A stretch of 26,998 nucleotides of DNA from positions 1 to 26,998 of the forward strand of contig CAZUDB010000050.1 of NCBI GenBank assembly GCA_964619055.1, read 5' to 3'. Numbering within the stretch: position 1 is the first letter of the stretch; each line of letters opens with the position of its first letter. The DNA comes from CAYVUM01 sp964619055 (GTDB lineage: Bacteria; Pseudomonadota; Alphaproteobacteria; Rhodospirillales; Defluviicoccaceae). Positions 16,790 through 23,857 of the stretch are shown here, piece by piece. The position numbers and the translations under genes are program-made. Below the pieces are notes generated by a model that did not search any database, had not been told where the DNA came from, and saw only the letters and a program-made list of their open reading frames with translations.

Positions 16790-17361
16790 CCGTGCGACCC
16801 GGCCATTCGGCGCGACGCAGGCCGGCGCGCCTGCCCGGCGACCCAACGGCGCGCGAGCGTCTGGAGCGGATCTTGCGGGTCGACCTCGCCGGCGAGTACG
16901 GCGCGGTCCGGATCTATGAGGGTCAGTTGGCGGTGTTGGGCCACGATCGGGCGGTCGGGCCCGTGCTCCGGCGAATGTGGTCCCAGGAGCGCCAACATCT
17001 CGCCACGTTCGAGCGCCTGGTGGCCGACCGCCGGGTTCGGCCATCGGCGCTGCAGCCGATTTGGCATGTGGCCGGCTTTGCGCTTGGGGCCGGGACGGCC
17101 TTGCTTGGTCCCCGGGCTGCCATGGCTTGCACGGAGGCGGTCGAAGAGGTGATCGACGAGCATTATGCCAGCCAGGTCGAGAGTTTGGGCGACGAAGAGG
17201 CTGAGCTTCGCGACCTCTGCGAGCAGTACCGCCGGGAGGAGGTCGAGCATGGCGAGACCGCCGTCGCGCACGGCGCCCGCGATGCGCTGGCGTACCGGCC
17301 GCTTTCGGCCATGATCAAGGCAGGCTCCAGGGCGGCGATCTGGTTCGCCGAACGGTTCTGA
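16786..17361 (+). CDS. coq7: 5-demethoxyubiquinone hydroxylase (Coq7 family)
   Basis: Di-iron hydroxylase that adds the penultimate ring oxygen in aerobic ubiquinone synthesis, converting demethoxyubiquinol to demethylubiquinol at the membrane face. The 191-residue product keeps the ferritin-like ligand set: E37 (AGEYGAVRIYEGQ), E68-x2-H71 (QERQH), a helix with E117/E120/E121 (TEAVEEVIDEHY), and E152-x2-H155 (EEVEHGE). FALGAGTALLGPRAAMACTEAVE is the usual membrane-associated helix pair. The first 20 residues are a basic, poorly conserved leader. The ATG at 16786 overlaps the dsbB stop. Its 3' end faces the glycosyltransferase gene across 33 bp. Coq7 is one of several alternative C6 hydroxylases and is common in alphaproteobacteria. 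Confidence 0.93.
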   Translation: MTVRPGHSARRRPARLPGDPTARERLERILRVDLAGEYGAVRIYEGQLAVLGHDRAVGPVLRRMWSQERQHLATFERLVADRRVRPSALQPIWHVAGFALGAGTALLGPRAAMACTEAVEEVIDEHYASQVESLGDEEAELRDLCEQYRREEVEHGETAVAHGARDALAYRPLSAMIKAGSRAAIWFAERF

Positions 17362-17394
17362 TCGCGGCCAATCAGGCGGGGTGTTCGGGCAGGG

Positions 17395-19599
17395 CTAGCG
17401 ACCTTTGAGCCAACCAAACAGCGTTCCTCCGAACCCGGCCTCGCCCAACGCGCTGTCCGGGACTAGGCGGATGGTGCCGGCCATCTCCTCGAACGTGGCG
17501 GCGAGTTCGCGATCGGCCGCAATCACCACGTCGGCTCGGACAAAGGCCTGACGATAAAGGTGTTCCAGGCGCTCGCGGTCCGGCGTAGCCAGCCCCGCCC
17601 AGTCCGGTGGTTCGGCCAGGTCGATCATAAGGGCGCTCGGTCGCACCCCGTCCACCACCTCGGCGAGCCCCTCCACGCTGGGCGACGCCACCATCATCGT
17701 CCCCGCCGGCGATGGGCCCCAGGCTTCATAAGCCGCCGCAACCAGCGCCGGGAAGTCGTGCCGGCCGGCCACGGTCACGCCAGCGCTGGTCTGACCCGGC
17801 TGCCATCCCCAGCAAATGGCGCGTCGATGCCATCGCTTTTGATCAGCAAGGCCGAATGTACGATCGAGCATTTCTACCGCCAGCATGCGCCGGCGTTGCC
17901 GGCTCTCGTGCGTGCCGTTGGGGCCTGCCTCCCGCAACGGCGCAGCCAAATCCGGCAAGGCGACAGGCCCCAAGACATCCAGCACCCGGTTGACGGCACG
18001 GCCGTCGATAAGGACGTGGATCAACCGGTCTGCGCGGGAGCGGGCTCGGGCGCCATCGGTGACGGCTTGCAGGACGACTAGGTCTAGCGATGTCTCAGCC
18101 GCTGACGTTGCTTGAGGTGCAGCGGATCGCGCTGGAGCGACCTCGCCGCCATCGCCGGCCCGATAGAGCTCGCTCGCCCGTTCAATCAGGGCTTGCAAGT
18201 CCGGCTGCGCGCCACCCGCCTTCACGGCAGCCGATCGGACGGTGCGGGCAGTTTCGATCGCCGTGTCAACGGCGGTCATGAGTCGACCCCGGTTGACGGC
18301 AAGACTGAATTCGCTCTTGGCCAGCACGTGCGCGGTTTCGGCACGTCGGTTGTCCCGCTGATGCTTGAGGCCGGCAACGGTAATGGCCAGGTCCGGGAAC
18401 GGGACCGGGATCAACGCGCCGGGCATGGCCAGGTCCGCGACGGCCGGGCTCGCTTCCGTGACGATGGGAACGCCGGCCGCTATGGAGGAGACAAACCGGT
18501 CTGAACAGTCTAGCGCAGCCTCGGCCGCCGTGTCGGCCAGGTGCACGATCACATCGGCCGCGGCCAGGATAGCTTTGTCCGCAATGCCAACATCCGCCTG
18601 GCACCCGACCACGGCAACGCCGGGGAGTCCTGTCAGGCGTTTCTCAAGGCCCTGTTCTTCGGCCTCGGCAACGAGGCGGACCTGAAGGTCGGGATCGGAC
18701 AGCGCGGCGAGCGCTGTCGCAACCTCGAGCAGACGGTCCGATGAGCGTCCATCAGCCACCATGAGAACCGCGAAATCGGAGGTGCCGATGCCAAGCGCCG
18801 CCCGGGCCACCTGGTGGCGCTTGCTTTCGGCGTTGTCACCGTGTTGGAGGTCGCTCAGCGTCTGCCTTTCCACGACGGGGCGAACCAGATGGCCGCCATG
18901 GCGCGCCCGCAGCGCAGTGGTGGAGACTGTGATCGTGTCGGCCGCAGCCAGCAGCTCATCGGACAGCCGCACTGCCCGTTCATCGGTTGGGGAGACAAAC
19001 GCCGTCGCATCCAGCGTTGGCAAGTCGCTCGTTAGCCTCGCCGGATGGTCGGCCGGAGAGCCGATACTGGCCCGTGCTGCGTCGATCAGGAGTGGGCTGG
19101 TGAGCGCTTGCTTTAAGAGGCCACCGAGCAGCAAGGCCGGCAATTGCGGGCCAAGCACGTGCACCAGATCGTAGCGGGCGCAGCTGGCAAGAACGGTGGC
19201 GTCGGCAAAGAACGCCCGGAAACACGCGATCGGAAGGACTCGCACGGCCGCTGCTTCCCACACGCTGTCCCGCAATCCGCTGTGTTCCCAGTCGCCATCC
19301 GTCAGCGCCAGGATTTCCACGTCCCAGTCGGGCGCGTAAAGCTTCGCCAGCAACACCGCGCGCGATGCAGCCGATGGCTCCGAAAGGGACGAAATCAACG
19401 CCACCCGGCGCCGTTCCGGCATGGCCGCGGGCGCCGACAACGCGGCCTCCCCGTGACCGTCAGCGTGCGTTGCCCGATAACGCAGGATCGCGAGGTCTTG
19501 CTGCAGTGCGGCTTGCCGTGCCGCCATCTCCGCAAAGGCCGAACTCAACGTCCGCAGGTTCTGGCCCAGGCGTCGCAGGCGTAGCTTATCGGCGCTCAT
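17395..19599 (-). CDS. Large GT-B glycosyltransferase-like protein
   Basis: A 734-residue protein that appears to hold two glycosyltransferase-like halves. A short charged coiled coil (1-45) precedes a GT-B-like unit. Its first domain runs about 65-230 (RRVALISSLS, YDLVHVLGPQLPALLLGGLL), with VSPTDERAVRLSDELLAAAD. The second domain runs about 265-420 (FAVLMVADGRSSDRLLEVA, VVGCQADVGIADKAILAAAD, FVSSIAAGVPIVTEASPAV). A helical Ala/Arg-rich linker follows, then a region about 510-734 with PSALMIDLAEPPDWAG and FVRADVVIAADRELAATFEEM. That region again looks like half of a GT-B fold. The usual E-x7-E motif is not clear, so activity is uncertain. It follows the unknown gene at 19630 by 30 bp. A role in surface polysaccharide is inferred only. 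Confidence 0.68.
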   Translation of the reverse strand: MSADKLRLRRLGQNLRTLSSAFAEMAARQAALQQDLAILRYRATHADGHGEAALSAPAAMPERRRVALISSLSEPSAASRAVLLAKLYAPDWDVEILALTDGDWEHSGLRDSVWEAAAVRVLPIACFRAFFADATVLASCARYDLVHVLGPQLPALLLGGLLKQALTSPLLIDAARASIGSPADHPARLTSDLPTLDATAFVSPTDERAVRLSDELLAAADTITVSTTALRARHGGHLVRPVVERQTLSDLQHGDNAESKRHQVARAALGIGTSDFAVLMVADGRSSDRLLEVATALAALSDPDLQVRLVAEAEEQGLEKRLTGLPGVAVVGCQADVGIADKAILAAADVIVHLADTAAEAALDCSDRFVSSIAAGVPIVTEASPAVADLAMPGALIPVPFPDLAITVAGLKHQRDNRRAETAHVLAKSEFSLAVNRGRLMTAVDTAIETARTVRSAAVKAGGAQPDLQALIERASELYRAGDGGEVAPARSAAPQATSAAETSLDLVVLQAVTDGARARSRADRLIHVLIDGRAVNRVLDVLGPVALPDLAAPLREAGPNGTHESRQRRRMLAVEMLDRTFGLADQKRWHRRAICWGWQPGQTSAGVTVAGRHDFPALVAAAYEAWGPSPAGTMMVASPSVEGLAEVVDGVRPSALMIDLAEPPDWAGLATPDRERLEHLYRQAFVRADVVIAADRELAATFEEMAGTIRLVPDSALGEAGFGGTLFGWLKGR

Positions 19600-19629
19600 G
19601 TCTGCTCTCGGCCCCCCTTGGCACCGGTC

Positions 19630-20352
19630 TCAGGGCTCACGACGGTAGGGCTGCCAGGGCTCATCGTTGACCCGGCTGGAGACAAGGACAAAGCCGAGCG
19701 CCCGCGACTCCAGGCCCGGCCCTGCGGCGGGTTCCTCCGCGCAGGACAGATTGAGGATGACGCGCGCTCGGTCCGCGAAAGACGTGACCTCAACCGTGGT
19801 CTGGGCACCCCGCTCCAGGGTCACGGTGACGGACTCTACGCCGTCGCCGAAGAGGCTCAGTGGTTTTGGCATCAGGGCCGGGCCCGCCGGCAGATAGGCG
19901 TTCATGCTGTAACGCATGACCCCATCGAGCGTCAGGGCCGCCTCCGCTGCAATCCAGCTGTCACGGTAGGCGCCCTTGACCCAGCGCACGTGCGCCGTTG
20001 AGATAGAATTGTAGGCGATGGTGACCGGATCGCACGCCGTGCCGTCGGCCGCCGTCAACGCGATCGTCAGGCCGCTGTCCCCTTCGACGGCAACGCGCGC
20101 CGTCCCGCCCGCTAATCGGTACTGGCTCAACTCATCTGCGTCGGCGACGCTCAACGGGCAAACACTGGCGAGGACATCCACATCGCCAACGTGCTCGAGT
20201 TCAAACAGCTCGACCCCGTTGGCCACGAACCAGCGATTCTTCTCCGCATGGAACAACAGGGCCGGCGGCAGTGCGCTGTCGCGCGGCATCCGGCGCAGGA
20301 TCCGCTTGGCAGCGCGGACCCCGGTCCGCGCAGTGCGCGCCAATCCGCTCAC
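19630..20352 (-). CDS. Unknown beta-rich protein upstream of the glycosyltransferase
   Basis: A 240-residue protein I do not recognise. After a basic N-terminus (TARTGVRAAKRILRRM) the rest is predicted beta-rich: LLFHAEKNRWFVANGVELF, IAYNSISTAHVRWVKGAYR, MRYSMNAYLPAGPALMPKP and VTVTLERGAQTTVEVTSFA, ending VNDEPWQPYRREP. No signal peptide or membrane helix is visible. GTG 20350-20352 was chosen as start because GGGGAGG sits just upstream. The frame stays open for 82 more codons, but that part overlaps trmJ on the same strand and reads like non-coding sequence. It lies 91 bp downstream of trmJ and 30 bp before the glycosyltransferase gene, so the two probably form one unit and may act on the same glycan. 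Confidence 0.68.
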   Translation of the reverse strand: MSGLARTARTGVRAAKRILRRMPRDSALPPALLFHAEKNRWFVANGVELFELEHVGDVDVLASVCPLSVADADELSQYRLAGGTARVAVEGDSGLTIALTAADGTACDPVTIAYNSISTAHVRWVKGAYRDSWIAAEAALTLDGVMRYSMNAYLPAGPALMPKPLSLFGDGVESVTVTLERGAQTTVEVTSFADRARVILNLSCAEEPAAGPGLESRALGFVLVSSRVNDEPWQPYRREP

Positions 20353-20443
20353 GGTCCCCTCCCCGTTCTCGTCCTGGTGCAGTCCTGCCCCATCATTGCG
20401 GGCGCACTGTAGCACTGCGGCGGGGGAAGAGCGACGCGGCACC

Positions 20444-21217
20444 TCATCCCGCACCCCGGCGCCGGTCGGAGAGGCATGCGATGACACCTCGCAATGTCCG
20501 GACCTCCTGCACGGTGAGTGCCGCCCGGCCGAACAGATTGCGCAGATTGCGCACCATAATCTCGCGCTTGCCGGGCAGGCGGAGGAAACCGCAGGCATCC
20601 AACTCCTGTTCCAGGTGCTCGAACAGCCCGATCAGGTCCTGCTTGGCCGCGGGCACTGTCTCCTTCGGCATGGCGAGGCTCTGCTCCGGCGTTTCGTCTG
20701 CCGTCATCCACCACTCCCAGCCGACGAGAAGAACGGCCATGGCCAGGTTCAACGACATAAATGCCGGATTAAGGGGCGCCATGATGACCGTGTCGGCCAA
20801 AGCCACATCATCGTTGAGAAGGCCCTTGGCCTCACGCCCGAACAGCAGGCCGGCGTTGCCGCCGGATGTGACATGATCGCGCAGCTCCCGCGCCGCGAGG
20901 CGTGGAGTGACGATGCGCTTGGTCATCGCGCGATCCCTGGCGGTGGTGGCATAGACGTGCTGCAGGTCGGCGACGGCCGCGGCCGTGCTGTCGAACAGTC
21001 GGGCCCGGTCCAGCACCAAATCGGCGCCAGCGGCGGCGGCCTCGGCCTTGGCGTTGGGCCACGGCTCGCGCGGGGTTACGAGACGAAGTTCGGTAAGCCC
21101 GCAATTGAGCATGGCGCGAGCGACCATGCCGATGTTCTCGCCCAGCTGTGGGGCGACCAGGATGACAACGGGGCCGGGACCTGAGCTTCGTTCCCGACTG
21201 CCATCGGTTCCGGCCAT
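20444..21217 (-). CDS. trmJ: tRNA (cytidine/uridine-32 2'-O)-methyltransferase TrmJ
   Basis: SPOUT-fold methyltransferase that uses S-adenosylmethionine to methylate the ribose at position 32 in tRNA anticodon loops. The 257-residue product shows all three SPOUT motifs. Motif 1 is APQLGENIGMVARAMLNCGL with following LRLVTPREPWPN. The middle has YATTARDRAMTKRIVTPRLAA. Motif 2 is LLFGREAKGLLNDDVALAD and motif 3 is MAPLNPAFMSLNLAMAVLL, the knot and cofactor site. The C-terminal extension (EQELDACGFLRLPGKREIMVRNLRNLFGRA) is typical of TrmJ-type proteins. ATG 21215-21217 follows AGGACC. It is 53 bp downstream of cimA on the same strand and probably co-transcribed. Confidence 0.92.
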   Translation of the reverse strand: MAGTDGSRERSSGPGPVVILVAPQLGENIGMVARAMLNCGLTELRLVTPREPWPNAKAEAAAAGADLVLDRARLFDSTAAAVADLQHVYATTARDRAMTKRIVTPRLAARELRDHVTSGGNAGLLFGREAKGLLNDDVALADTVIMAPLNPAFMSLNLAMAVLLVGWEWWMTADETPEQSLAMPKETVPAAKQDLIGLFEHLEQELDACGFLRLPGKREIMVRNLRNLFGRAALTVQEVRTLRGVIACLSDRRRGAG

Positions 21218-21270
21218 GGTGGTCCTGCTGTCAAACGCGGCCGCTGGAGGCGTTCGCCATTATGAGCCGA

Positions 21271-22881
21271 TCAGGCGGCCCGCACTTCGGGACCCTCGAC
21301 GCCGTCCCGGTAAAGCTTATAGACGATGGAGTCGTGCAGGGCCCGGTAGGAGGCGTCGATGATGTTGGTCGAGACGCCGACAGTGGTCCAATGCTCGCCG
21401 TGATCGGTGGCGCTCTCGATCATCACGCGGGTGACGGCACGGGTGCCGTCGCCGGGGGTGAGAATGCGAACCTTGTAGTCCACCAGTCGCACGCTCTCCA
21501 GCTGCGGATATGTGCCGTTCAGGACTTTGCGCAAGGCAGCGTCGAGGGCATTCACGGGGCCGTTGCCTTCCTCCACCGTCATGAAGTGCTCACTGGCGAC
21601 GGTCAGTTTGACCGTGGCTTCGGAGAGTGTGATCAGCTCGCCGCGCGCGTTCCAGCGGCGCTCGTCGATGACCCGAAAGCTGGTGCACTGAAAGTACTCC
21701 GGCACGCCGCCCAGGGCCTGGCGGGCCAAGAGCTCAAAGCTGGCCTCGGCCCCGTCGTAAGCATAGCCATCGAACTCGCGCCGTTTGACCATCTCCACCA
21801 GATCGTTGATCTTCGGGTTGGTGGGATCGATGTCCAGGCCAATGTCGCGAAACCGGGCCAGGATGTTGGAGCGACCCGCCTGATCGGAGACCACGATGTG
21901 GCGGTGGTTGCCCACCAGCTCCGGCACTATGTGCTCATAGCAGCGCGGATCACGCTCGACGGCGGAGACGTGGAGTCCGCCTTTGTGCGCAAAGGCGGAC
22001 TCGCCCACGTAGGGCGCGCTGCGGTTGGGGGCCCGGTTCAGGCGTTCATCCAGCATGCGGGACAGGTGGGTCAGCCGGGTCATATCGTTGGCGTCAACCG
22101 CGGTTTCGTAGCCCATCTTGAGGACCAGCGACGGGATCACGGAGATCAGGTTGGCATTGCCGCAGCGCTCACCGAGCCCATTGAGCGTGCCCTGAACCTG
22201 GCGCGCCCCGGCGCGGACGGCGGCAAGGCTGTTGGCGACCGCGTTGCCGGTGTCGTCATGGCAATGGATGCCGATGTGATCGCCCGGGATGTGCTCGGCA
22301 ACGGCGCCGACAATAGCCTCGACCTCGTGGGGCAAGGTGCCGCCGTTGGTGTCGCACAGCACGATCCACCGCGCCCCGGCGTCGTAAGCCGCCTTCACGC
22401 AGCGGAGCGCGAACTCCGGATTGGCCTTGTAGCCATCGAAAAAGTGCTCCGCGTCCAGCATCACCTCTTCGGTGCGCGTGCGACCGTGGGCGATGGACTC
22501 GGCGATCATGGTGACGTTTTCATCGAGGCCGGCGCCGAGCGCCACCTCCACGTGAAAGTCCCAGGTTTTGCCCACCAGACAGACCGCCGGCGCGCCGCTG
22601 CCGATCACGGCGGCGAGCCCGGGATCGTTCTCCACGCTCCGACCGGGGCGGCGGGTCATGCCGAAGGCCGACAGCCGGGCGCGGTGCAGCGGCGGCGGGT
22701 CGGCGAAGAAGCCGTCATCGGTGGGGTTGGCGCCGGGCCAGCCGCCTTCTACGTAGTCGAAGCCGACGGCGTCCAACTCCCGCGCGATGGCGGCCTTGTC
22801 CGTCACGGAAAAATCGACCCCTTGAGTTTGGGCGCCATCGCGGAGCGTGCAGTCATAGATGTAAACGCGGTTGTCGGTCAT
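21271..22881 (-). CDS. cimA: (R)-citramalate synthase
   Basis: Condenses acetyl-CoA with pyruvate to form (R)-citramalate, opening a threonine-independent route to 2-oxobutyrate and isoleucine. The 536-residue protein has a DRE-TIM barrel: YDCTLRDGAQTQGVDFS (9-25), FDYVEGGWPGANPTD (41-55), GKTWDFHVEVALG, VLCDTNGGTLPHEVEAIV and the metal site GIHCHDDTGNAVANS (H206, H208). The C-terminal part is the regulatory (allosteric) domain shared with isopropylmalate synthase (SYRALHDSIVYKLYR near the end). The start at ATG 22879-22881 gives the family N-terminus MTDNRVYIYDCTLRD. An extended frame to 22950 adds Arg-rich residues without family character. It is the first gene of the cimA-trmJ-unknown-glycosyltransferase series. 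Confidence 0.93.
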   Translation of the reverse strand: MTDNRVYIYDCTLRDGAQTQGVDFSVTDKAAIARELDAVGFDYVEGGWPGANPTDDGFFADPPPLHRARLSAFGMTRRPGRSVENDPGLAAVIGSGAPAVCLVGKTWDFHVEVALGAGLDENVTMIAESIAHGRTRTEEVMLDAEHFFDGYKANPEFALRCVKAAYDAGARWIVLCDTNGGTLPHEVEAIVGAVAEHIPGDHIGIHCHDDTGNAVANSLAAVRAGARQVQGTLNGLGERCGNANLISVIPSLVLKMGYETAVDANDMTRLTHLSRMLDERLNRAPNRSAPYVGESAFAHKGGLHVSAVERDPRCYEHIVPELVGNHRHIVVSDQAGRSNILARFRDIGLDIDPTNPKINDLVEMVKRREFDGYAYDGAEASFELLARQALGGVPEYFQCTSFRVIDERRWNARGELITLSEATVKLTVASEHFMTVEEGNGPVNALDAALRKVLNGTYPQLESVRLVDYKVRILTPGDGTRAVTRVMIESATDHGEHWTTVGVSTNIIDASYRALHDSIVYKLYRDGVEGPEVRAA

Positions 22882-22976
22882 CGAAGCGGTCCGTGCGGTG
22901 GTGGTTCGTGCGGTTGCGGGCCGGTGTTCGCGGCGCCGTTGGGGGACCAAGTTGGTCCGATTTTTAGACCCTTAAT

Positions 22977-22985
22977 TGTGGATAA
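22977..22985 (-). promoter_or_regulatory. Perfect DnaA box
   Basis: TGTGGATAA on the plus strand is the exact complement of the DnaA-box consensus TTATCCACA. It lies in an AT-rich segment upstream of cimA and 58 bp from a perfect parS. A single box can also occur by chance or serve as a DnaA regulatory site. No cluster of perfect boxes is visible. Confidence 0.55.
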
Positions 22986-23004
22986 GCGAAAATTTCGCCA
23001 TAGC

Positions 23005-23033
23005 TTTCCACCATTTGCAGCGGTTTTTATAAT
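23005..23033 (+). promoter_or_regulatory. Promoter-like pair pointing toward parS
   Basis: TTTCCA (23005-23010) and a perfect TATAAT (23028-23033) are separated by 17 bp. Transcription would start about at the parS palindrome. No convincing gene starts immediately downstream, so this may be incidental in AT-rich sequence. Confidence 0.3.
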
Positions 23034-23042
23034 CGGTCTAAA

Positions 23043-23060
23043 GTGTTTCACGTGAAACAC
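23043..23060. other. parS: parS centromere-like site (ParB binding)
   Basis: TGTTTCACGTGAAACA at 23044-23059 is identical to the 16-bp consensus of chromosomal parS sites. It extends to an 18-bp perfect palindrome with a flanking G and C. ParB binds such sites and spreads as a CTP-dependent clamp to guide origin segregation and SMC loading. Chromosomal parS sites cluster near the replication origin, which suggests this window lies in the origin-proximal part of the chromosome. No parA or parB gene is within the window. Confidence 0.9.
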
Positions 23061-23316
23061 ATTGGAATGCATTTAAGTCGCATTCGCATGGCTGAGCCCA
23101 CGTCAACGTCGGCGTATGCACCACGATCCCCGCTCCGGGTCAAGGGGGGTGAAGCGCGGTGCGGTGATCACCGGCTGTGCGGCGCCTGCTCCTCTATGCC
23201 TGGCGGCGCGTCCGTCCGGAACGACCGACGGAGTCTCTCGATTTACACCGGAACCGGCTTTGTCGCGAGCCGACGACGGCTTTCGGGGCATCTGCAGACC
23301 TTGCTACACGCAAAGA

Positions 23317-23521
23317 ATGATCTCGCAAGTTAGCCAACCTGAGACATTTTGGACGGCTAAAGAAGGGGATATCTTCCAGGTCAATGCGGTGTTTCTGTCT
23401 CACTGGGAGATCTTCACAAAAGGCTCGGACCGAAGCGGCGTATCGAGAGCTCGAGTCGATATCTCAAGTAGCCTCTCAACAGCTTCGAGAGTATTATGTT
23501 CACAATTGGATGACGGCATAA
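23317..23521 (+). pseudogene. Probable frameshifted small ORF
   Basis: From ATG 23317 one frame reads MISQVSQPETFWTAKEG then LSHWEIFTK. At the A-run 23418-23421 this frame turns into Ser/Arg-rich text. The neighbouring frame continues as a plausible helix (ARTEAAYRELESISQVASQ, then REYYVHNWMTA) to a TAA at 23519-23521. Removing one A joins them into a coherent protein of about 67 residues. Alternatively the second half is an independent 45-codon ORF from ATG 23384. There is no good ribosome site and no family match that I recognise. Confidence 0.3.
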
Positions 23522-23633
23522 GTGGTTCCAGCAACGACCCTCCGGTTTGGGTCAAATCAGTGATCGGAAGGTTTAGTTAAGGGGAACGAGTAAATGTTTC
23601 GAAGGCATGGAACAAAAACAGGGAGGAAATTTC

Positions 23634-23840
23634 ATGTATCATATGATCCGCAACACCAGTCTGAAGCGTCTGCTTGTTCTTGAGGCTCCGGCGCTTTCGC
23701 TGGCATTCCTGACGGCCGAATTGTTCTACAAGTTCGGTTCGTTCGCATTGGAATGCTTGGCCTTCTTGGCCACTTGGCTCGCGTTTTCCCTGGTCTTCGA
23801 CCAACTTGGTCGACGGTCCATTTTCAGGACCGAAAGCTAG
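23634..23840 (+). CDS. Small two-helix membrane protein
   Basis: A 68-residue protein with a basic N-terminus (MYHMIRNTSLKRLL) and two hydrophobic helices, about 13-30 (VLEAPALSLAFLTAELFY) and 34-53 (SFALECLAFLATWLAFSLVF), then a short basic tail. The ribosome site GGGAGGAA is optimally placed before ATG 23634, which decides against the longer frame from 23607. It ends 17 bp before the start of the propeller gene, which has its own GGAGG site, so the two are almost certainly co-transcribed. I do not recognise the family. An inner-membrane partner, anchor or holin-like role for the downstream protein is speculation. Confidence 0.68.
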   Translation: MYHMIRNTSLKRLLVLEAPALSLAFLTAELFYKFGSFALECLAFLATWLAFSLVFDQLGRRSIFRTES

Positions 23841-23857
23841 CAGGAGGAACCAGGGCA

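Larger units (their letters stand above)
22963..23042. repeat. 8-bp inverted repeat flanking a DnaA box next to parS
   Basis: TTTAGACC (22963-22970) and GGTCTAAA (23035-23042) are perfect inverted arms 64 bp apart. They enclose the DnaA box and a promoter-like pair, and the right arm ends one base before the extended parS palindrome. An 8-bp match could be chance; the placement is what makes it notable. Confidence 0.35.
22882..23316. other. Intergenic region upstream of cimA with parS and DnaA box
   Basis: Besides the sites listed separately, the right part (23100-23316) returns to high GC. It contains overlapping open frames on both strands, none with a ribosome binding site or recognisable content. 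The AT-rich core is about 22955-23075. It must also hold the minus-strand promoter of cimA, which I could not place with confidence. Confidence 0.5.

Noticed and set aside
23043..23333. ORF beginning MFHVKH, as at the start of some gidB genes
   Set aside because: The string is simply the translation of the parS palindrome. What follows has no GidB methyltransferase motifs.
23116..23580. 154-residue plus-strand ORF right of parS
   Set aside because: Its first 67 codons look like non-coding GC-rich sequence with dense Arg/Ser/Pro. Only the part from 23317 resembles coding sequence, and that switches frame.
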